In this document: positions 1-7,729 of the stretch, one piece after another
Layout of the letters: each line of letters opens with the position of its first letter
Position numbering within the stretch: position 1 is the stretch's first letter
Assembly (NCBI GenBank): GCA_013298665.1
Contig: JAAFIK010000002.1
Span: 1 to 64,000 of the forward strand
Direction of reading: 5' to 3'
DNA: 64,000 nt
Origin: Chitinophagales bacterium
GTDB taxonomy: Bacteria > Bacteroidota > Bacteroidia > Chitinophagales > Chitinophagaceae
Program-made: the position numbers and the translations under genes
Notes under the pieces: generated by a model
Seen by the model: only the letters and a program-made list of their open reading frames with translations
Databases searched by the model: none
Told to the model about the DNA's origin: nothing

Positions 1-70
1 ACTGGCTGAAACAGGTACCAGCGGTGGACACTACAAGCAGCAAGAGCGCAGTTTTGTACAGGACAGGCAT
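1..70 (-). CDS. N-terminus of a secreted or envelope protein (partial)
   Basis: The reverse strand opens at an ATG at 68-70 and stays open to the window edge, giving 23 complete codons. They read as an export signal: MPVLYK, a hydrophobic core (TALLLLVVSTAG), then TCFSQ. The Cys does not sit in a good lipobox, so ordinary signal-peptidase cleavage before or after SQ is as likely as a lipoprotein. The rest lies outside the window, so no function can be given. It transcribes away from the Crp-like gene. It could be chance, but a clean signal peptide in frame to the edge makes a real gene likely. Confidence 0.55.
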   Translation of the reverse strand, partial: MPVLYKTALLLLVVSTAGTCFSQ

Positions 71-491
71 GGGTATGGTTATTTGCAGATAAAGTTATGG
101 ATTTATCGGGCAGGAGATACAGGGTTTCGTTAGGAGTTCGGCGTTAGGGTGCTGTCCGGCCCATCAGCGGTTTGCATGAGACAAGTACTTTCCGCTTTGG
201 TGAGCATATCTGGCTGAGTCAATAACCTTATTTTCCATCGTCAATTTCGTCGTCATCGCAACAGTATTTTATACCATTAATGCAGGTGTATCATTTAAGT
301 TGATGAAACTTTCTGGCTTTTTTGAACAACCCAGATAATACTATGTGTACACTTTCTTAACACATCACCTGCCAGGTACTTTTGTTTGCCGTATCCTGAC
401 AACAAAAACTTATGCACCAACAATAACCATTGCGGACGGTGCCGGCAGACAAGGTACTTTTTCGAGAAAGGGCACTCGCATACAATACCCC
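71..491. other. Gene-free stretch
   Basis: Between the signal-peptide start at 70 and the stop of the Crp-like gene at 492 I see no convincing reading frame or RNA fold. A TAnnTTTG box occurs on the plus strand at 377-384, but no plus-strand gene follows. The stretch must hold the promoter of the gene that runs off the left edge and the 3' end of the regulator transcript. Confidence 0.5.
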
Positions 492-1064
492 CTACCGCTC
501 TCCCGTAAACCTGCACAAATTCGTTTTGCTCATATCCAAATAAGAGGCGAGGTGCTGCCGGGTAGCACGTTTCAGCAGTTCGGGCTGGTGCTTTTGCAAA
601 AACGCAAAGCGCTCTGCGGCGGTACGGTTGCGGATGCCCTTAAAGTGGTGCTCAGACTGTGCATAGTACCGCTCGGTAATCATACGGCCGAGGGTATTGA
701 TTTCGTTGAAGCGGCGGTAGGCTTCCTGCAGTTCGGCATAGGTAATATAATACAGGGTGGTGTCTTCAAGAGCTACGATGCTTTCTTCGGCAGGTTGCTG
801 GAAGAAAAAGCTCCACACCGATATGACCACGTCAAACTCTTTCATAAACCATACGGTGGTGTCATGCAGATCATCGGTGGTATGTTCATACGACCGGAGC
901 ATCCCCTTTGTAATAAAGGCAATACGATTGCTCACTTCGCCTGCACGCAAAAAATGATCGTGCCGGTGGAGAATCTCCTGCCGCAGGTGTTGCCGCAACC
1001 ACAAACAGGCCGCTTCCGGTAAAGGATTGATTTGTGTTAAATAGCTGATGACTTCATTTTTCAT
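492..1064 (-). CDS. Crp/Fnr-family transcriptional regulator
   Basis: A 190-residue protein of the size usual for Bacteroidota Crp/Fnr-like regulators. Roughly residues 20-120 form the cyclic-nucleotide-binding-type beta-roll (LRAGEVSNRIAFITKGMLR, then a strand around EDTTLYYITYAEL). A long dimer helix follows, and a C-terminal helix-turn-helix at about 168-186 (RQHLASYLDMSKTNLCRF). The roll lacks an obvious cAMP phosphate-binding RxS motif, so the effector is unknown. The family usually activates or represses stress and metabolic genes. The C-terminus ends shortly after the recognition helix, as in many relatives. Start chosen at the first ATG with the family-like N-terminus. It stands alone, with no clear operon partner. 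Confidence 0.85.
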   Translation of the reverse strand: MKNEVISYLTQINPLPEAACLWLRQHLRQEILHRHDHFLRAGEVSNRIAFITKGMLRSYEHTTDDLHDTTVWFMKEFDVVISVWSFFFQQPAEESIVALEDTTLYYITYAELQEAYRRFNEINTLGRMITERYYAQSEHHFKGIRNRTAAERFAFLQKHQPELLKRATRQHLASYLDMSKTNLCRFTGER

Positions 1065-1301
1065 AAGTACCTCGGGTTTGGGTTATTGATGTATCATTGT
1101 AAGGGTTGATACCACAACCTGATGCACGGGTGCAAGGGCTGTATTAAGATTGTAAATTTACAGCATCAACCGGAAAAAATGCTTAACAAAGGGTTAAAAT
1201 TCCGGCGACAACCGTACCAGTTTCTGTACACAACCCCGGAAAAGTAACGGGAGCAGACCGCTGTGGAATGTTGCAGTCTGCATCCCGGTACGGGTAGTAC
1301 C

Positions 1302-1661
1302 CTAAAGCACTACCTTGTCCTTCCTGCGGCTGGGTCTTTTGCGTTCGCTTTTTTTAACGCCGCCAGCCATTTCATACTCGTTACTGTTTTTACCAAAGCG
1401 CGTAGCCACCCCGGTGAGCATGCGCTCGTGGTAGTCGCGTACTTCGCGTTCGATGGCTTCGGCTTCATTGCCCAACTCATCCATCTGCGAAAGCATACTA
1501 TTGTACTCATCCAGCTTACTGCGCAGCCGACCAAGGATATTGGCAAAACTGTAAACAGAAAGTTCATTTCCAAAATCGAGTTTAGGATCAATGGACTGGA
1601 TGGCGGCGAGCCTTACTACCGCCTGGGTGTAAAAACTCTGGAATTTTTTTAACCGTGCCAT
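1302..1661 (-). CDS. Conserved hypothetical protein, coiled-coil with basic tail
   Basis: About 119 residues from the internal ATG giving MARLKKFQSF; an upstream ATG would add 20 residues of poor composition. The middle (about 45-90) is heptad-like and charged (RLRSKLDEYNSMLSQMDEL, EAEAIEREVRDY) and probably coiled-coil. The tail carries GVATRFGKNSNEYEMAGG followed by KKSERKRPSRRKDK, strongly basic. From memory the GK-S-EYE-x-GG-x-KSxRKR signature recurs in uncharacterised bacterial proteins; I know no function. There are no membrane segments or signal peptide. The basic tail would fit nucleic-acid binding, but that is a guess. Confidence 0.6.
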   Translation of the reverse strand: MARLKKFQSFYTQAVVRLAAIQSIDPKLDFGNELSVYSFANILGRLRSKLDEYNSMLSQMDELGNEAEAIEREVRDYHERMLTGVATRFGKNSNEYEMAGGVKKSERKRPSRRKDKVVL

Positions 1662-2522
1662 TTTTTGTGTTTTAAATGTTTTAAAAATTTTTGTCATCTG
1701 TCGCTTGCAAGCCGATACCACAAAGCAAGAAAAACAGCGGATAATAAAAAAACGGGGTTTAACATATCATTAACGAAAACGGCTTTTTTGGTCTTAAATG
1801 ATTCCAAAGCGACCATGGTGATCAACGAGTGGTATAAATTAATGATTAACGGCAAATTTCAGCATACAGGTTTTTGAAAAATAAAACCGACAATGAAAAC
1901 AGGTGGTTTTACCGGAAAGAGCAGTGCCTGAGAACGCAATCAAATCAATGAATAACCATGTGGCGCTGCCTTAACTGTTCATCTCTCCATAAAGGTGGCA
2001 GTGCCTGTTGCCGGGTGACAGCAGACTGTATATACCACAGTAAAGTGACCAGGTTGTAAAGGGCAGACCATACACCACAACAGGTACAGGCTTCCAGACA
2101 AAGCCTGTAGTGTATTACCAGGCAGGCAGACAATGGCAGCAAGCGGGCGGACATGGCAAACCAGTGGGTACCGGTTGCTTTGCAAGATGTACTCCTTACA
2201 AGGCAAGGGGTACACCTTGTAAAGCGCAGGGAAGCAGATACAGCGTTATACATTACTGCTGCTTTATAACGGGTACCCGTTATAAAGCAGCCCCCGGTGA
2301 TTAATGGGCAACAGGCCGGGGTTCCACCAGCGCAGGTACTCCCTGCAAAAAAGGTAGTTCTCTTTACTAAGCAACCCCTGCTGCTTCAAAAGCATTGACT
2401 ACCTGCCCGAAAATAAAGTGTACCCTTCACAAAGCAAGGTGTACCCTTTACAGGGTAATGGGCAGGGATTGTATAGCAACCTGGAATGCTGCAAAGGAAA
2501 TGCCGGGGTTGGAGAGAAACGG
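1662..2522. repeat. Gene-free block with degenerate 21-bp GTAC-centred repeats
   Basis: An 860-bp block without a convincing gene. Units of the form AAGnnGTACnCCTT recur at a 21-bp period: at 2184 and 2205, and again at 2416 and 2436-2437. They are imperfectly self-complementary, so several hairpins form: ttacaagg 2196-2203 with ccttgtaa 2215-2222, and acaggctt 2086-2093 with aagcctgt 2101-2108 inside an outer atacac/gtgtat pair at 2070-2075 and 2110-2115. Because 21 is a multiple of three, short open frames with heptapeptide-like periodicity appear on both strands; I regard them as by-products of the repeat. Confidence 0.6.
2258..2291. repeat. Perfect 34-bp palindrome centred on GGTACC
   Basis: Every base from 2258 to 2291 pairs with its mirror position; the sequence equals its own reverse complement and has no spacer. 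The outer arms read GCTGCTTTATAACGGG and the centre is GTAC. Self-complementarity ends exactly here (T at 2257 does not match C at 2292). It lies inside the 21-bp repeat block and shares the GGGTACCC core with those units. It is not followed by a T-run, so it is not a standard terminator. Confidence 0.85.
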
Positions 2523-4307
2523 CTACAACGAAAAATAATAGACCCGCATCTTTTCGGCCATCATCTTGCGTCGGGTAATCAAAAAGTCAGCATAGTCATC
2601 AATACGCATTTGTTGTATTTCCTGTGGCACCGCATTCATGACCAGATTATCGTTCAGTTCCTGTGCAGAAGATAACCCACTGATCAACCGGTTGTCATTC
2701 TCTATTTGGTCTGTAACAATGGCAAAATAATCCTTGGGTGGTTTATTCCCTACTTTGATGTTGATTTCCGATTGCATATATACATAGTTGGCCACCTGGT
2801 TGTAGTGGCTCCTGTCTAACCCATTTTTCTTTAAATAATCTTTAGGAAAGAGATGGTGAATATCGCCCCTTAAAGCAATCAGGTCACCCACCAGTACATC
2901 ACGGGAAAGGAATCCTTTGTCACCGGCTTTTACCTGCGCAGCAAGAAAAACATGAAAATAAGGGCTGCTCATCACCGATGTATCTAAACTTTGCGGCAAC
3001 GAAGCATTCCAGAATGCATCCGATAGCTCCCCTTCTTCCTTCTCTTTGAGGTATTCGTCAAAGGGTTTATGGGCGATTTGCTTAATATCAAAGTCAAAAG
3101 AACTTTCGGGTGATCCGGAATAGCGCCCTGTAAGAATGGAATACACCAACCAGCGGCGTACATAACTTTCAATGGCTACCGGGGGTACGCCCATTTCTTT
3201 CAGCTTCAGGTAAACGATGTAGGCAAAATTGACAGCGTTTTGTGAGCGAAGCAGCTTAGGCGAAATGAATCCTGCGGACTTTACAATCATCAGGAACCTT
3301 TTAAAATTGGTTTCATTGATAAAATTTCTTACGCCTGTTTTTAAGGCCGCAAAAGCATGCTCGGCAATATTATCTTCATAACTGCGTGTCTCAAAATTAC
3401 GGCCCGAAAGCAGGCTGACGAGATCAGACAGGCGCCCACGGTTGAACTGCGCCGTAAAAGCTACACGGATGAGGTCGCTGTAACCCGGATCATAGAGGTC
3501 TTCATTCTCGGTTTTGAGCCATTGCATCTGCCTGAACCAATCTGTAACGGCAAAATCAGGATCGTTGTCCACAATGTGGCGGTGAAATTCAGGGGCAACA
3601 GCCAAATGGCAAAAATAATCTATGGCTTTACGCAATTCATTGCCCTGGTATCCGGTATTGCTCGCAATCTTGCTCATGGCAAAGTCGGCCTGGCTGAGTA
3701 CCACGCCCTTGCTGTTGATGCGTATGAATATTTCGGTTACGGTTTCAATATCCAGTTCCGGGGCCAGCTCAATCAGTCCGATTTGCTTTTTTGTGATGTT
3801 GACCAGATTGGAAAAAGCAGTGCGTACTTGCTTTTTGTCTATGTCCGGATTAAGTTCAAAATACTGCTCGGCGGTTTCAAACAGATCGCCATTGATTGCC
3901 GTAGCGATATCGGGCAGCCATGTTTTATCTTTTACAATGGCAGGGTTCTGTACTTCAAATTTTTCTTCTATCGGGTGAAAAGCAATTTTGATTTTTACGC
4001 GTTCATAGGTTTTGTTCACCACATACTGGCCAAGCAGTGCAGCGGTGAGCGCGGTTACCCTTTGCTGCCCGTCAATCAATATTTTCTTGCCCTCACTGAG
4101 GGTACCATCTTTCAGTCGTACATCAGGGTTGCGCCAGGCGATGACATAGCCTACAGGATAACCCCGGTAGAGACTGTCCATCAGGTCGCGTACCTTAGAG
4201 CTGTCCCACACAAAGGGGCGCTGTATTTCGGGAATGGCTATTTCGCCGGAGCTTACCCATGCCAGGAGGGTTTCTATCAAATGCTGGTTGACGGCGTATT
4301 TTTGCAT
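2523..4307 (-). CDS. DUF262/DUF1524 (GmrSD-like) protein, candidate defence nuclease
   Basis: A 594-residue protein with both halves of the GmrS/GmrD architecture in one chain. The N-terminal DUF262 (ParB-like) domain shows [18 protein letters not shown] at about 24-41 and the [12 protein letters not shown] nucleotide-binding loop at about 76-87. A long helical linker follows. The C-terminal DUF1524 domain has an HNH-type motif, HHLFPKDYL at about 484, with a conserved Asn about 20 residues on. Characterised relatives use NTP hydrolysis to cut or nick modified or unmodified phage DNA (GmrSD, SspE, BrxU), but I cannot assign a target here. It starts 35 bp after the stop of the P-loop NTPase gene on the same strand, so the two are probably co-transcribed. 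No methyltransferase or DNA-modification gene is nearby. Confidence 0.88.
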   Translation of the reverse strand: MQKYAVNQHLIETLLAWVSSGEIAIPEIQRPFVWDSSKVRDLMDSLYRGYPVGYVIAWRNPDVRLKDGTLSEGKKILIDGQQRVTALTAALLGQYVVNKTYERVKIKIAFHPIEEKFEVQNPAIVKDKTWLPDIATAINGDLFETAEQYFELNPDIDKKQVRTAFSNLVNITKKQIGLIELAPELDIETVTEIFIRINSKGVVLSQADFAMSKIASNTGYQGNELRKAIDYFCHLAVAPEFHRHIVDNDPDFAVTDWFRQMQWLKTENEDLYDPGYSDLIRVAFTAQFNRGRLSDLVSLLSGRNFETRSYEDNIAEHAFAALKTGVRNFINETNFKRFLMIVKSAGFISPKLLRSQNAVNFAYIVYLKLKEMGVPPVAIESYVRRWLVYSILTGRYSGSPESSFDFDIKQIAHKPFDEYLKEKEEGELSDAFWNASLPQSLDTSVMSSPYFHVFLAAQVKAGDKGFLSRDVLVGDLIALRGDIHHLFPKDYLKKNGLDRSHYNQVANYVYMQSEINIKVGNKPPKDYFAIVTDQIENDNRLISGLSSAQELNDNLVMNAVPQEIQQMRIDDYADFLITRRKMMAEKMRVYYFSL

Positions 4308-4342
4308 GGTGGGTTGATTAAAAAGTTTTAGATCAGTTACTG

Positions 4343-4792
4343 TTATAATCTGCCGACAATCAGAGACTCAATAATACGGATAATATTTTCTGCTGCCAGT
4401 TGGTTAAGGATACGCGGCTTAATCGTAGGCGACCAAAAGCTGCTTATCCAGATGGTATGATAGTCATAGGAACCCGCAACCTTATCTATAGTCTTTACAG
4501 TTTCACCCTCTGTACGTGAAGCACACAAAATAATGTCACATTGCCCGTCTTTTGCCAGTTTCTCCACCGTCTTGTCATAAATCATCCGGCTATTGGGGTC
4601 ACCCTGGCTCTCAATACCGATTTTTACATTTCCCAAATGTATCACTATATTCACGTCGCCGGCATAGTCAACAGGCGATATCGAAGATGTTGCATTCGGA
4701 TACTGCTCTAGTAAGATACGGGCTACATTTTTAATAGTGGTACTTTTTCCTTCGCTGCCACTGCCATAAATACCGATGATGGTTTTATTCAT
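4343..4792 (-). CDS. Small P-loop NTPase, partner of the DUF262/DUF1524 protein
   Basis: About 149 residues. The Walker A loop lies at the very N-terminus ([14 protein letters not shown]), which favours the internal ATG at 4790-4792; upstream in-frame ATGs at 4811-4813 and 4817-4819 would add up to nine residues. A hydrophobic strand ending in [10 protein letters not shown] (about 96-105) is the likely Walker B/sensor region, and [11 protein letters not shown] is a distinctive central motif. The fold is probably a minimal kinase/GTPase-like P-loop domain with no other domain attached. The substrate is unknown. The gene sits directly upstream of the GmrSD-like gene on the same strand, which suggests a regulatory or energising role in one module. 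TACTTTTA, close to the Bacteroidota -7 box, lies upstream. Confidence 0.75.
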   Translation of the reverse strand: MNKTIIGIYGSGSEGKSTTIKNVARILLEQYPNATSSISPVDYAGDVNIVIHLGNVKIGIESQGDPNSRMIYDKTVEKLAKDGQCDIILCASRTEGETVKTIDKVAGSYDYHTIWISSFWSPTIKPRILNQLAAENIIRIIESLIVGRL

Positions 4793-4999
4793 AATTATTA
4801 CTTTGTTTAGCATATTCAATAATGCCGGTAAAAGTACTACATCTCTCCTTATCCGCTACCCGGAAAAACACGGTTTTTTGCCTCACTCCATTGATGCCAT
4901 TTCACTATGCATTTTGTACAGCACTGTAAAACCCGGTTCAGTTTTTACGGAATCACCGCCTTCGGCGAATTGTCCTGCAGGAACAAGCGCGTAAACACC

Positions 5000-5716
5000 C
5001 TATCCCAGCAACCAGTTAATACCTACACCGGTGAGGATAGACAGGGCATAACTCATCATGGTACCTACCAGTACGTACTCGCTCGTGATCCTGTCTTTTT
5101 CGCCAAAACGCAAAATGCCCTTTGCGGTAATCAGAAACCCGATGGCTTCGTAAGACCGGAGCAATACGAAGGTGAGGATGATGATGCGCTCAAAACGACC
5201 GATCAGTTTGCCTCCATGCGCGATCCGCTCATCAGGCAGATCAACAGCAATCTTCTGAAGGGAATACCGGATGATGTGTCCCACCGGCCATATGATGAAA
5301 GCATAGCCCAGCAGCAGCGTACTCATACGGTAATCGGTAAAGGGTTGCATCAGCACGGGCAGCCATTGGGCAAACAACTGGCACTGCCGGCACCACACCA
5401 GCAGGATGATGAACCCATGCAGTAACTGGTCGGCTGCAAAAAATGCCCCCTCATACCGTGGGTATTTTTTACACAAGGCAATTTTACCGGTATCAATTCC
5501 CCAGTGCAGCAGGGCAATAACCAGCGCAGGCAGCCATAAGCCTGACAATATCCATGTCAGGCCAAAGATGATGAGGATATGCAGCGCCATAGCGTCCGAT
5601 AACCAGCGTTTATTTTTCACCATAACACTGGTTTGGAGGATAAAATCGCCGGCAATATGCGCCAGCAAAAAGCGGATGAGCAGGTTGGCCTGCTCAGGTG
5701 TGCAGAAGTGTATCAT
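5000..5716 (-). CDS. DUF3307 family membrane protein
   Basis: A 238-residue polytopic membrane protein. It opens with the DUF3307 hallmark LLAHIAGDFILQ near residue 17, then a Lys-containing segment and ALHILIIFGLTW, followed by about six further hydrophobic segments. The motif HWGIDTGK near residue 90 is also typical of the family. Function is unknown. It starts 2 bp after the satD stop, so translation is likely coupled; this SatD-DUF3307 pairing is common in Bacteroidota. A membrane role controlled by the SatD partner is the natural inference. Confidence 0.82.
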   Translation of the reverse strand: MIHFCTPEQANLLIRFLLAHIAGDFILQTSVMVKNKRWLSDAMALHILIIFGLTWILSGLWLPALVIALLHWGIDTGKIALCKKYPRYEGAFFAADQLLHGFIILLVWCRQCQLFAQWLPVLMQPFTDYRMSTLLLGYAFIIWPVGHIIRYSLQKIAVDLPDERIAHGGKLIGRFERIIILTFVLLRSYEAIGFLITAKGILRFGEKDRITSEYVLVGTMMSYALSILTGVGINWLLG

Positions 5717-5718
5717 AG

Positions 5719-6399
5719 TTATGCTGTTGAATAGATATTTTCATAGCGGTTGAGCATCGCATCAATGGCGTTCCAGTTGCCCAGCTTTGAACGCTGGTTA
5801 ACGGCAGACTGGTTGATGCGGAGGGCTTTGGCAATAGCAGTTTCATGGTGACCGAGCAGCTTATAGGAAAGTACCTCGCACTGCAACGCTGAAGCCCGGG
5901 CAAGAAGAGCATCAAGCAGTATGCTTGCTGTTTCGAGTTCGTCTGTATAGCCATCCGCTGTAGCAATACCCAGGGTCTGCTTGCGGTTTTTCAGGTCGTC
6001 GAGCAAATGGCCGGACAACTCAAAAGCCATTCCGCCTGAGGTAACCAATTTTTTACCCGCCAGCGCCTCACCAATGCCCAGTGCCATACGCGCATCAATG
6101 ACGGCCGATGGTAATATAATCGAGGACGAACGTGCGGGGTTCTCTTTAGCTGTTAATGTAAAAGCATTGCTGGGATTGAGGCTCCGGATATAGGTTTTCA
6201 GCAGGAGCATCAGCCGCAGTGCATGGTGCGGGTGCGGCAGGTAGCATTGAAAACTGTCGCCCCTGAAAAACTCACTCCGGCATTGAAAGTCCTTCTCCCA
6301 TGTTTTCAACCCCTGTTGAATGCTTTTCACCAATGCTTCACGATGAGTAGCGGGCAGACGGGTAGACTGAATGATATCGCCGGTAATGACTGCTTTCAT
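5719..6399 (-). CDS. SatD family protein with C-terminal HTH
   Basis: A 226-residue protein. The N-terminus MKAVITGDIIQSTRL is the SatD family signature, followed by FRGDSFQCYL near residue 45. The last 50 residues form a helix-turn-helix (HHETAIAKALRINQSAVNQR) like sigma-region-4-type DNA readers. SatD was named from the streptococcal secretion and acid-tolerance locus; its biochemical role is unclear. The gene is followed after 2 bp by DUF3307. Upstream lies an array of near-palindromic repeats (6437-6525) that looks like an operator, so autoregulation by this HTH is likely. Confidence 0.85.
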   Translation of the reverse strand: MKAVITGDIIQSTRLPATHREALVKSIQQGLKTWEKDFQCRSEFFRGDSFQCYLPHPHHALRLMLLLKTYIRSLNPSNAFTLTAKENPARSSSIILPSAVIDARMALGIGEALAGKKLVTSGGMAFELSGHLLDDLKNRKQTLGIATADGYTDELETASILLDALLARASALQCEVLSYKLLGHHETAIAKALRINQSAVNQRSKLGNWNAIDAMLNRYENIYSTA

Positions 6400-6436
6400 T
6401 GCACTAAAATAGGATAAATATCAGTTACTGCCAATT

Positions 6437-6525
6437 ATAAGGCTATAGACTGATAATGTACAATTATAAGCCTATAGCCTTATATTTAATAATTATCAGT
6501 CTATAGCCTTATATTTAATGATTAT
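6437..6525. promoter_or_regulatory. Operator-like repeat array upstream of satD
   Basis: Three copies of a CTATAG-centred element lie 38-126 bp upstream of the satD ATG. The sites at 6437-6457 and 6492-6512 are a perfect 21-bp inverted repeat built on ATAAGGCTATAGACT. Segment 6472-6496 is repeated directly at 6501-6525 with one mismatch in 25 bases (period 29). The middle site, ATAAGCCTATAGCCTTAT at 6467-6484, is itself nearly palindromic. Such phased sites are typical of a cooperative repressor or activator; the HTH of SatD is the obvious candidate reader. Confidence 0.7.
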
Positions 6526-6590
6526 AAGACCCGGGGACATAAGTGGGATTGACTCTTCTTCGCTAAAGCTACGGAAGCTGAAACAGCGCC

Positions 6591-6703
6591 GATGGGATTC
6601 GAATGCCGACGCTACGGCCGGCACTGAGACCAAAGCGGCTCAGCCCGCAATACGTTGCCGTATACACACTTTCCAGGCCTGCTCTTTCAACCACTCAGGT
6701 ACA
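6591..6703 (-). pseudogene. Decayed tRNA-Ser copy with an insertion
   Basis: This segment copies most of the intact tRNA-Ser just upstream of it on the minus strand. The anticodon arm, variable arm and D-arm region (6650-6700) match with about four changes, including an unbroken 29-base identity. The T-arm (gatgggattcgaat, 6591-6604) is present but separated from the variable arm by about 40 extra G+C-rich bases. The anticodon stem carries a mismatch, the acceptor stem is lost, and the T-stem no longer pairs, so no functional tRNA can form. Confidence 0.75.
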
Positions 6704-6704
6704 T

Positions 6705-6727
6705 AAAAAAGCCCCGCAATGCGGGGT
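6705..6727 (-). terminator. Intrinsic terminator of tRNA-Ser
   Basis: On the minus strand a hairpin with CCCCGC/GCGGGG arms (6712-6726) is followed by six T (6710-6705). It starts 11 bases after the 3' end of the intact tRNA-Ser and separates it from the decayed copy. Confidence 0.85.
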
Positions 6728-6737
6728 TCAGTTTCAG

Positions 6738-6822
6738 CAGAGAGGATGGGATTCGAACCCACGATACGTTGCCGTATACACACTTTCCAGGCGTGCTCCT
6801 TCAACCACTCGGACACCTCTCT
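6738..6822 (-). tRNA. tRNA-Ser (anticodon GGA)
   Basis: The minus strand folds into a complete class II cloverleaf of 85 nt. It has acceptor AGAGAGG/CCTCTCT, D-stem TCC/GGA, anticodon stem CACGC/GTGTG around loop CTGGAAA (anticodon GGA), a long variable arm ATACG-GCAA-CGTAT, and T-arm GTGGG-TTCGAAT-CCCAT. The discriminator is G, and CCA is not encoded. The long variable arm and the GGA anticodon fix the identity as serine. An intrinsic terminator follows directly. Confidence 0.95.
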
Positions 6823-6858
6823 GTTTCCCTGTTTGGGGCAGCAAAAATAACCGCATTT

Positions 6859-7629
6859 TCAATAGCCACCGAATATTTTTTGCGCATTGGCAGTTGTAAT
6901 GGCAGCCAGCTCAGCCACAGGCATACCCTTCACCGCGGCCAGCTTATCAATAATATGCACCAGATAGCTGCTCTCATTGCGCTTACCACGGAATGGCAGG
7001 GGTGCCAGGTAAGGTGAATCGGTTTCCAATACCAGGTGCGCAACATCAATACCTGCCAATGCCTCAGGCAATCCGGCATTCTTATACGTCAGTACTCCGC
7101 CGATACCCAGGTAAAAGCCCGCAGCAATAATCTGCTCCGCACTCTCCCGACTGCCACTGAAACAATGAAAAATACCCCGCACACCACGACGGGTGTATGC
7201 TTTTACCACATTAATTGTTTCCTGCATCGCATTGCGCGTATGAATCACTATCGGCAGGTCAAACTCCAGCGACCATTCAACCTGTGTACGAAAGGCATCG
7301 TGCTGCTCTGCCGTAAAAGTTTTGTCCCAGTAAAAATCCAGCCCGATCTCACCCACTGCTGCAAAACGGCGCTGCTCCAGCCACTGCCGCACAATCGCTA
7401 ACTCCGCCTGATAATTTTCTTTTACATAGCAGGGATGCAAACCCATCATGGCCTTGCACTGCCCGGGAAACCGTTCTTCCAGCGCCAGCATAGCACCAAT
7501 ACTGTTGCTGTCGATGCCGGGCAGGTAAAAAGTATCCACACCGGCATTTACCGCGCGCGCTACCACGGCATCAATATCGCCGGTAAACTCTTCTGCATAA
7601 AGGTGACAATGGGTATCAATTATTTTCAT
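6859..7629 (-). CDS. TatD family metal-dependent DNase/hydrolase
   Basis: A 256-residue TIM-barrel hydrolase of normal family length. Metal ligands are all visible: DTHCHL (His7, His9), GEIGLD (Glu94), IVIHTR (His130), FHCFSG (His155) and ETDSPYL (Asp near 204). TatD proteins are Mg2+-dependent 3'-5' exonucleases/deoxyribonucleases linked to DNA repair and degradation; the exact substrate cannot be told from sequence. The gene lies 36 bp upstream of the tRNA-Ser on the same strand and could share its transcript. Confidence 0.95.
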   Translation of the reverse strand: MKIIDTHCHLYAEEFTGDIDAVVARAVNAGVDTFYLPGIDSNSIGAMLALEERFPGQCKAMMGLHPCYVKENYQAELAIVRQWLEQRRFAAVGEIGLDFYWDKTFTAEQHDAFRTQVEWSLEFDLPIVIHTRNAMQETINVVKAYTRRGVRGIFHCFSGSRESAEQIIAAGFYLGIGGVLTYKNAGLPEALAGIDVAHLVLETDSPYLAPLPFRGKRNESSYLVHIIDKLAAVKGMPVAELAAITTANAQKIFGGY

Positions 7630-7729
7630 GCTGCAAAAGTCATTAAAAAATTTAACATGCCTTTAAACCTGTATGTACATAACCCGTCATAACCCCGGAA
7701 CATTTATTCACCTTTAAATTTTATGATGT

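Noticed and set aside
295-516. A 73-codon minus-strand frame over the end of the Crp-like gene
   Set aside because: It overlaps the regulator in another frame and shows no family features.
1945-2304. Open frames on both strands across the 21-bp repeats
   Set aside because: The period is a multiple of three, so repeats open frames by chance; composition is unlike any gene here and no start context or family match is seen.
3357-4331. A long plus-strand frame of 324 codons
   Set aside because: It lies antisense to the DUF262/DUF1524 gene, whose motifs are unmistakable.
2523-4792. A complete restriction-modification system
   Set aside because: No methyltransferase or specificity subunit is present; the single-chain DUF262/DUF1524 protein and an NTPase do not fit type I-III.
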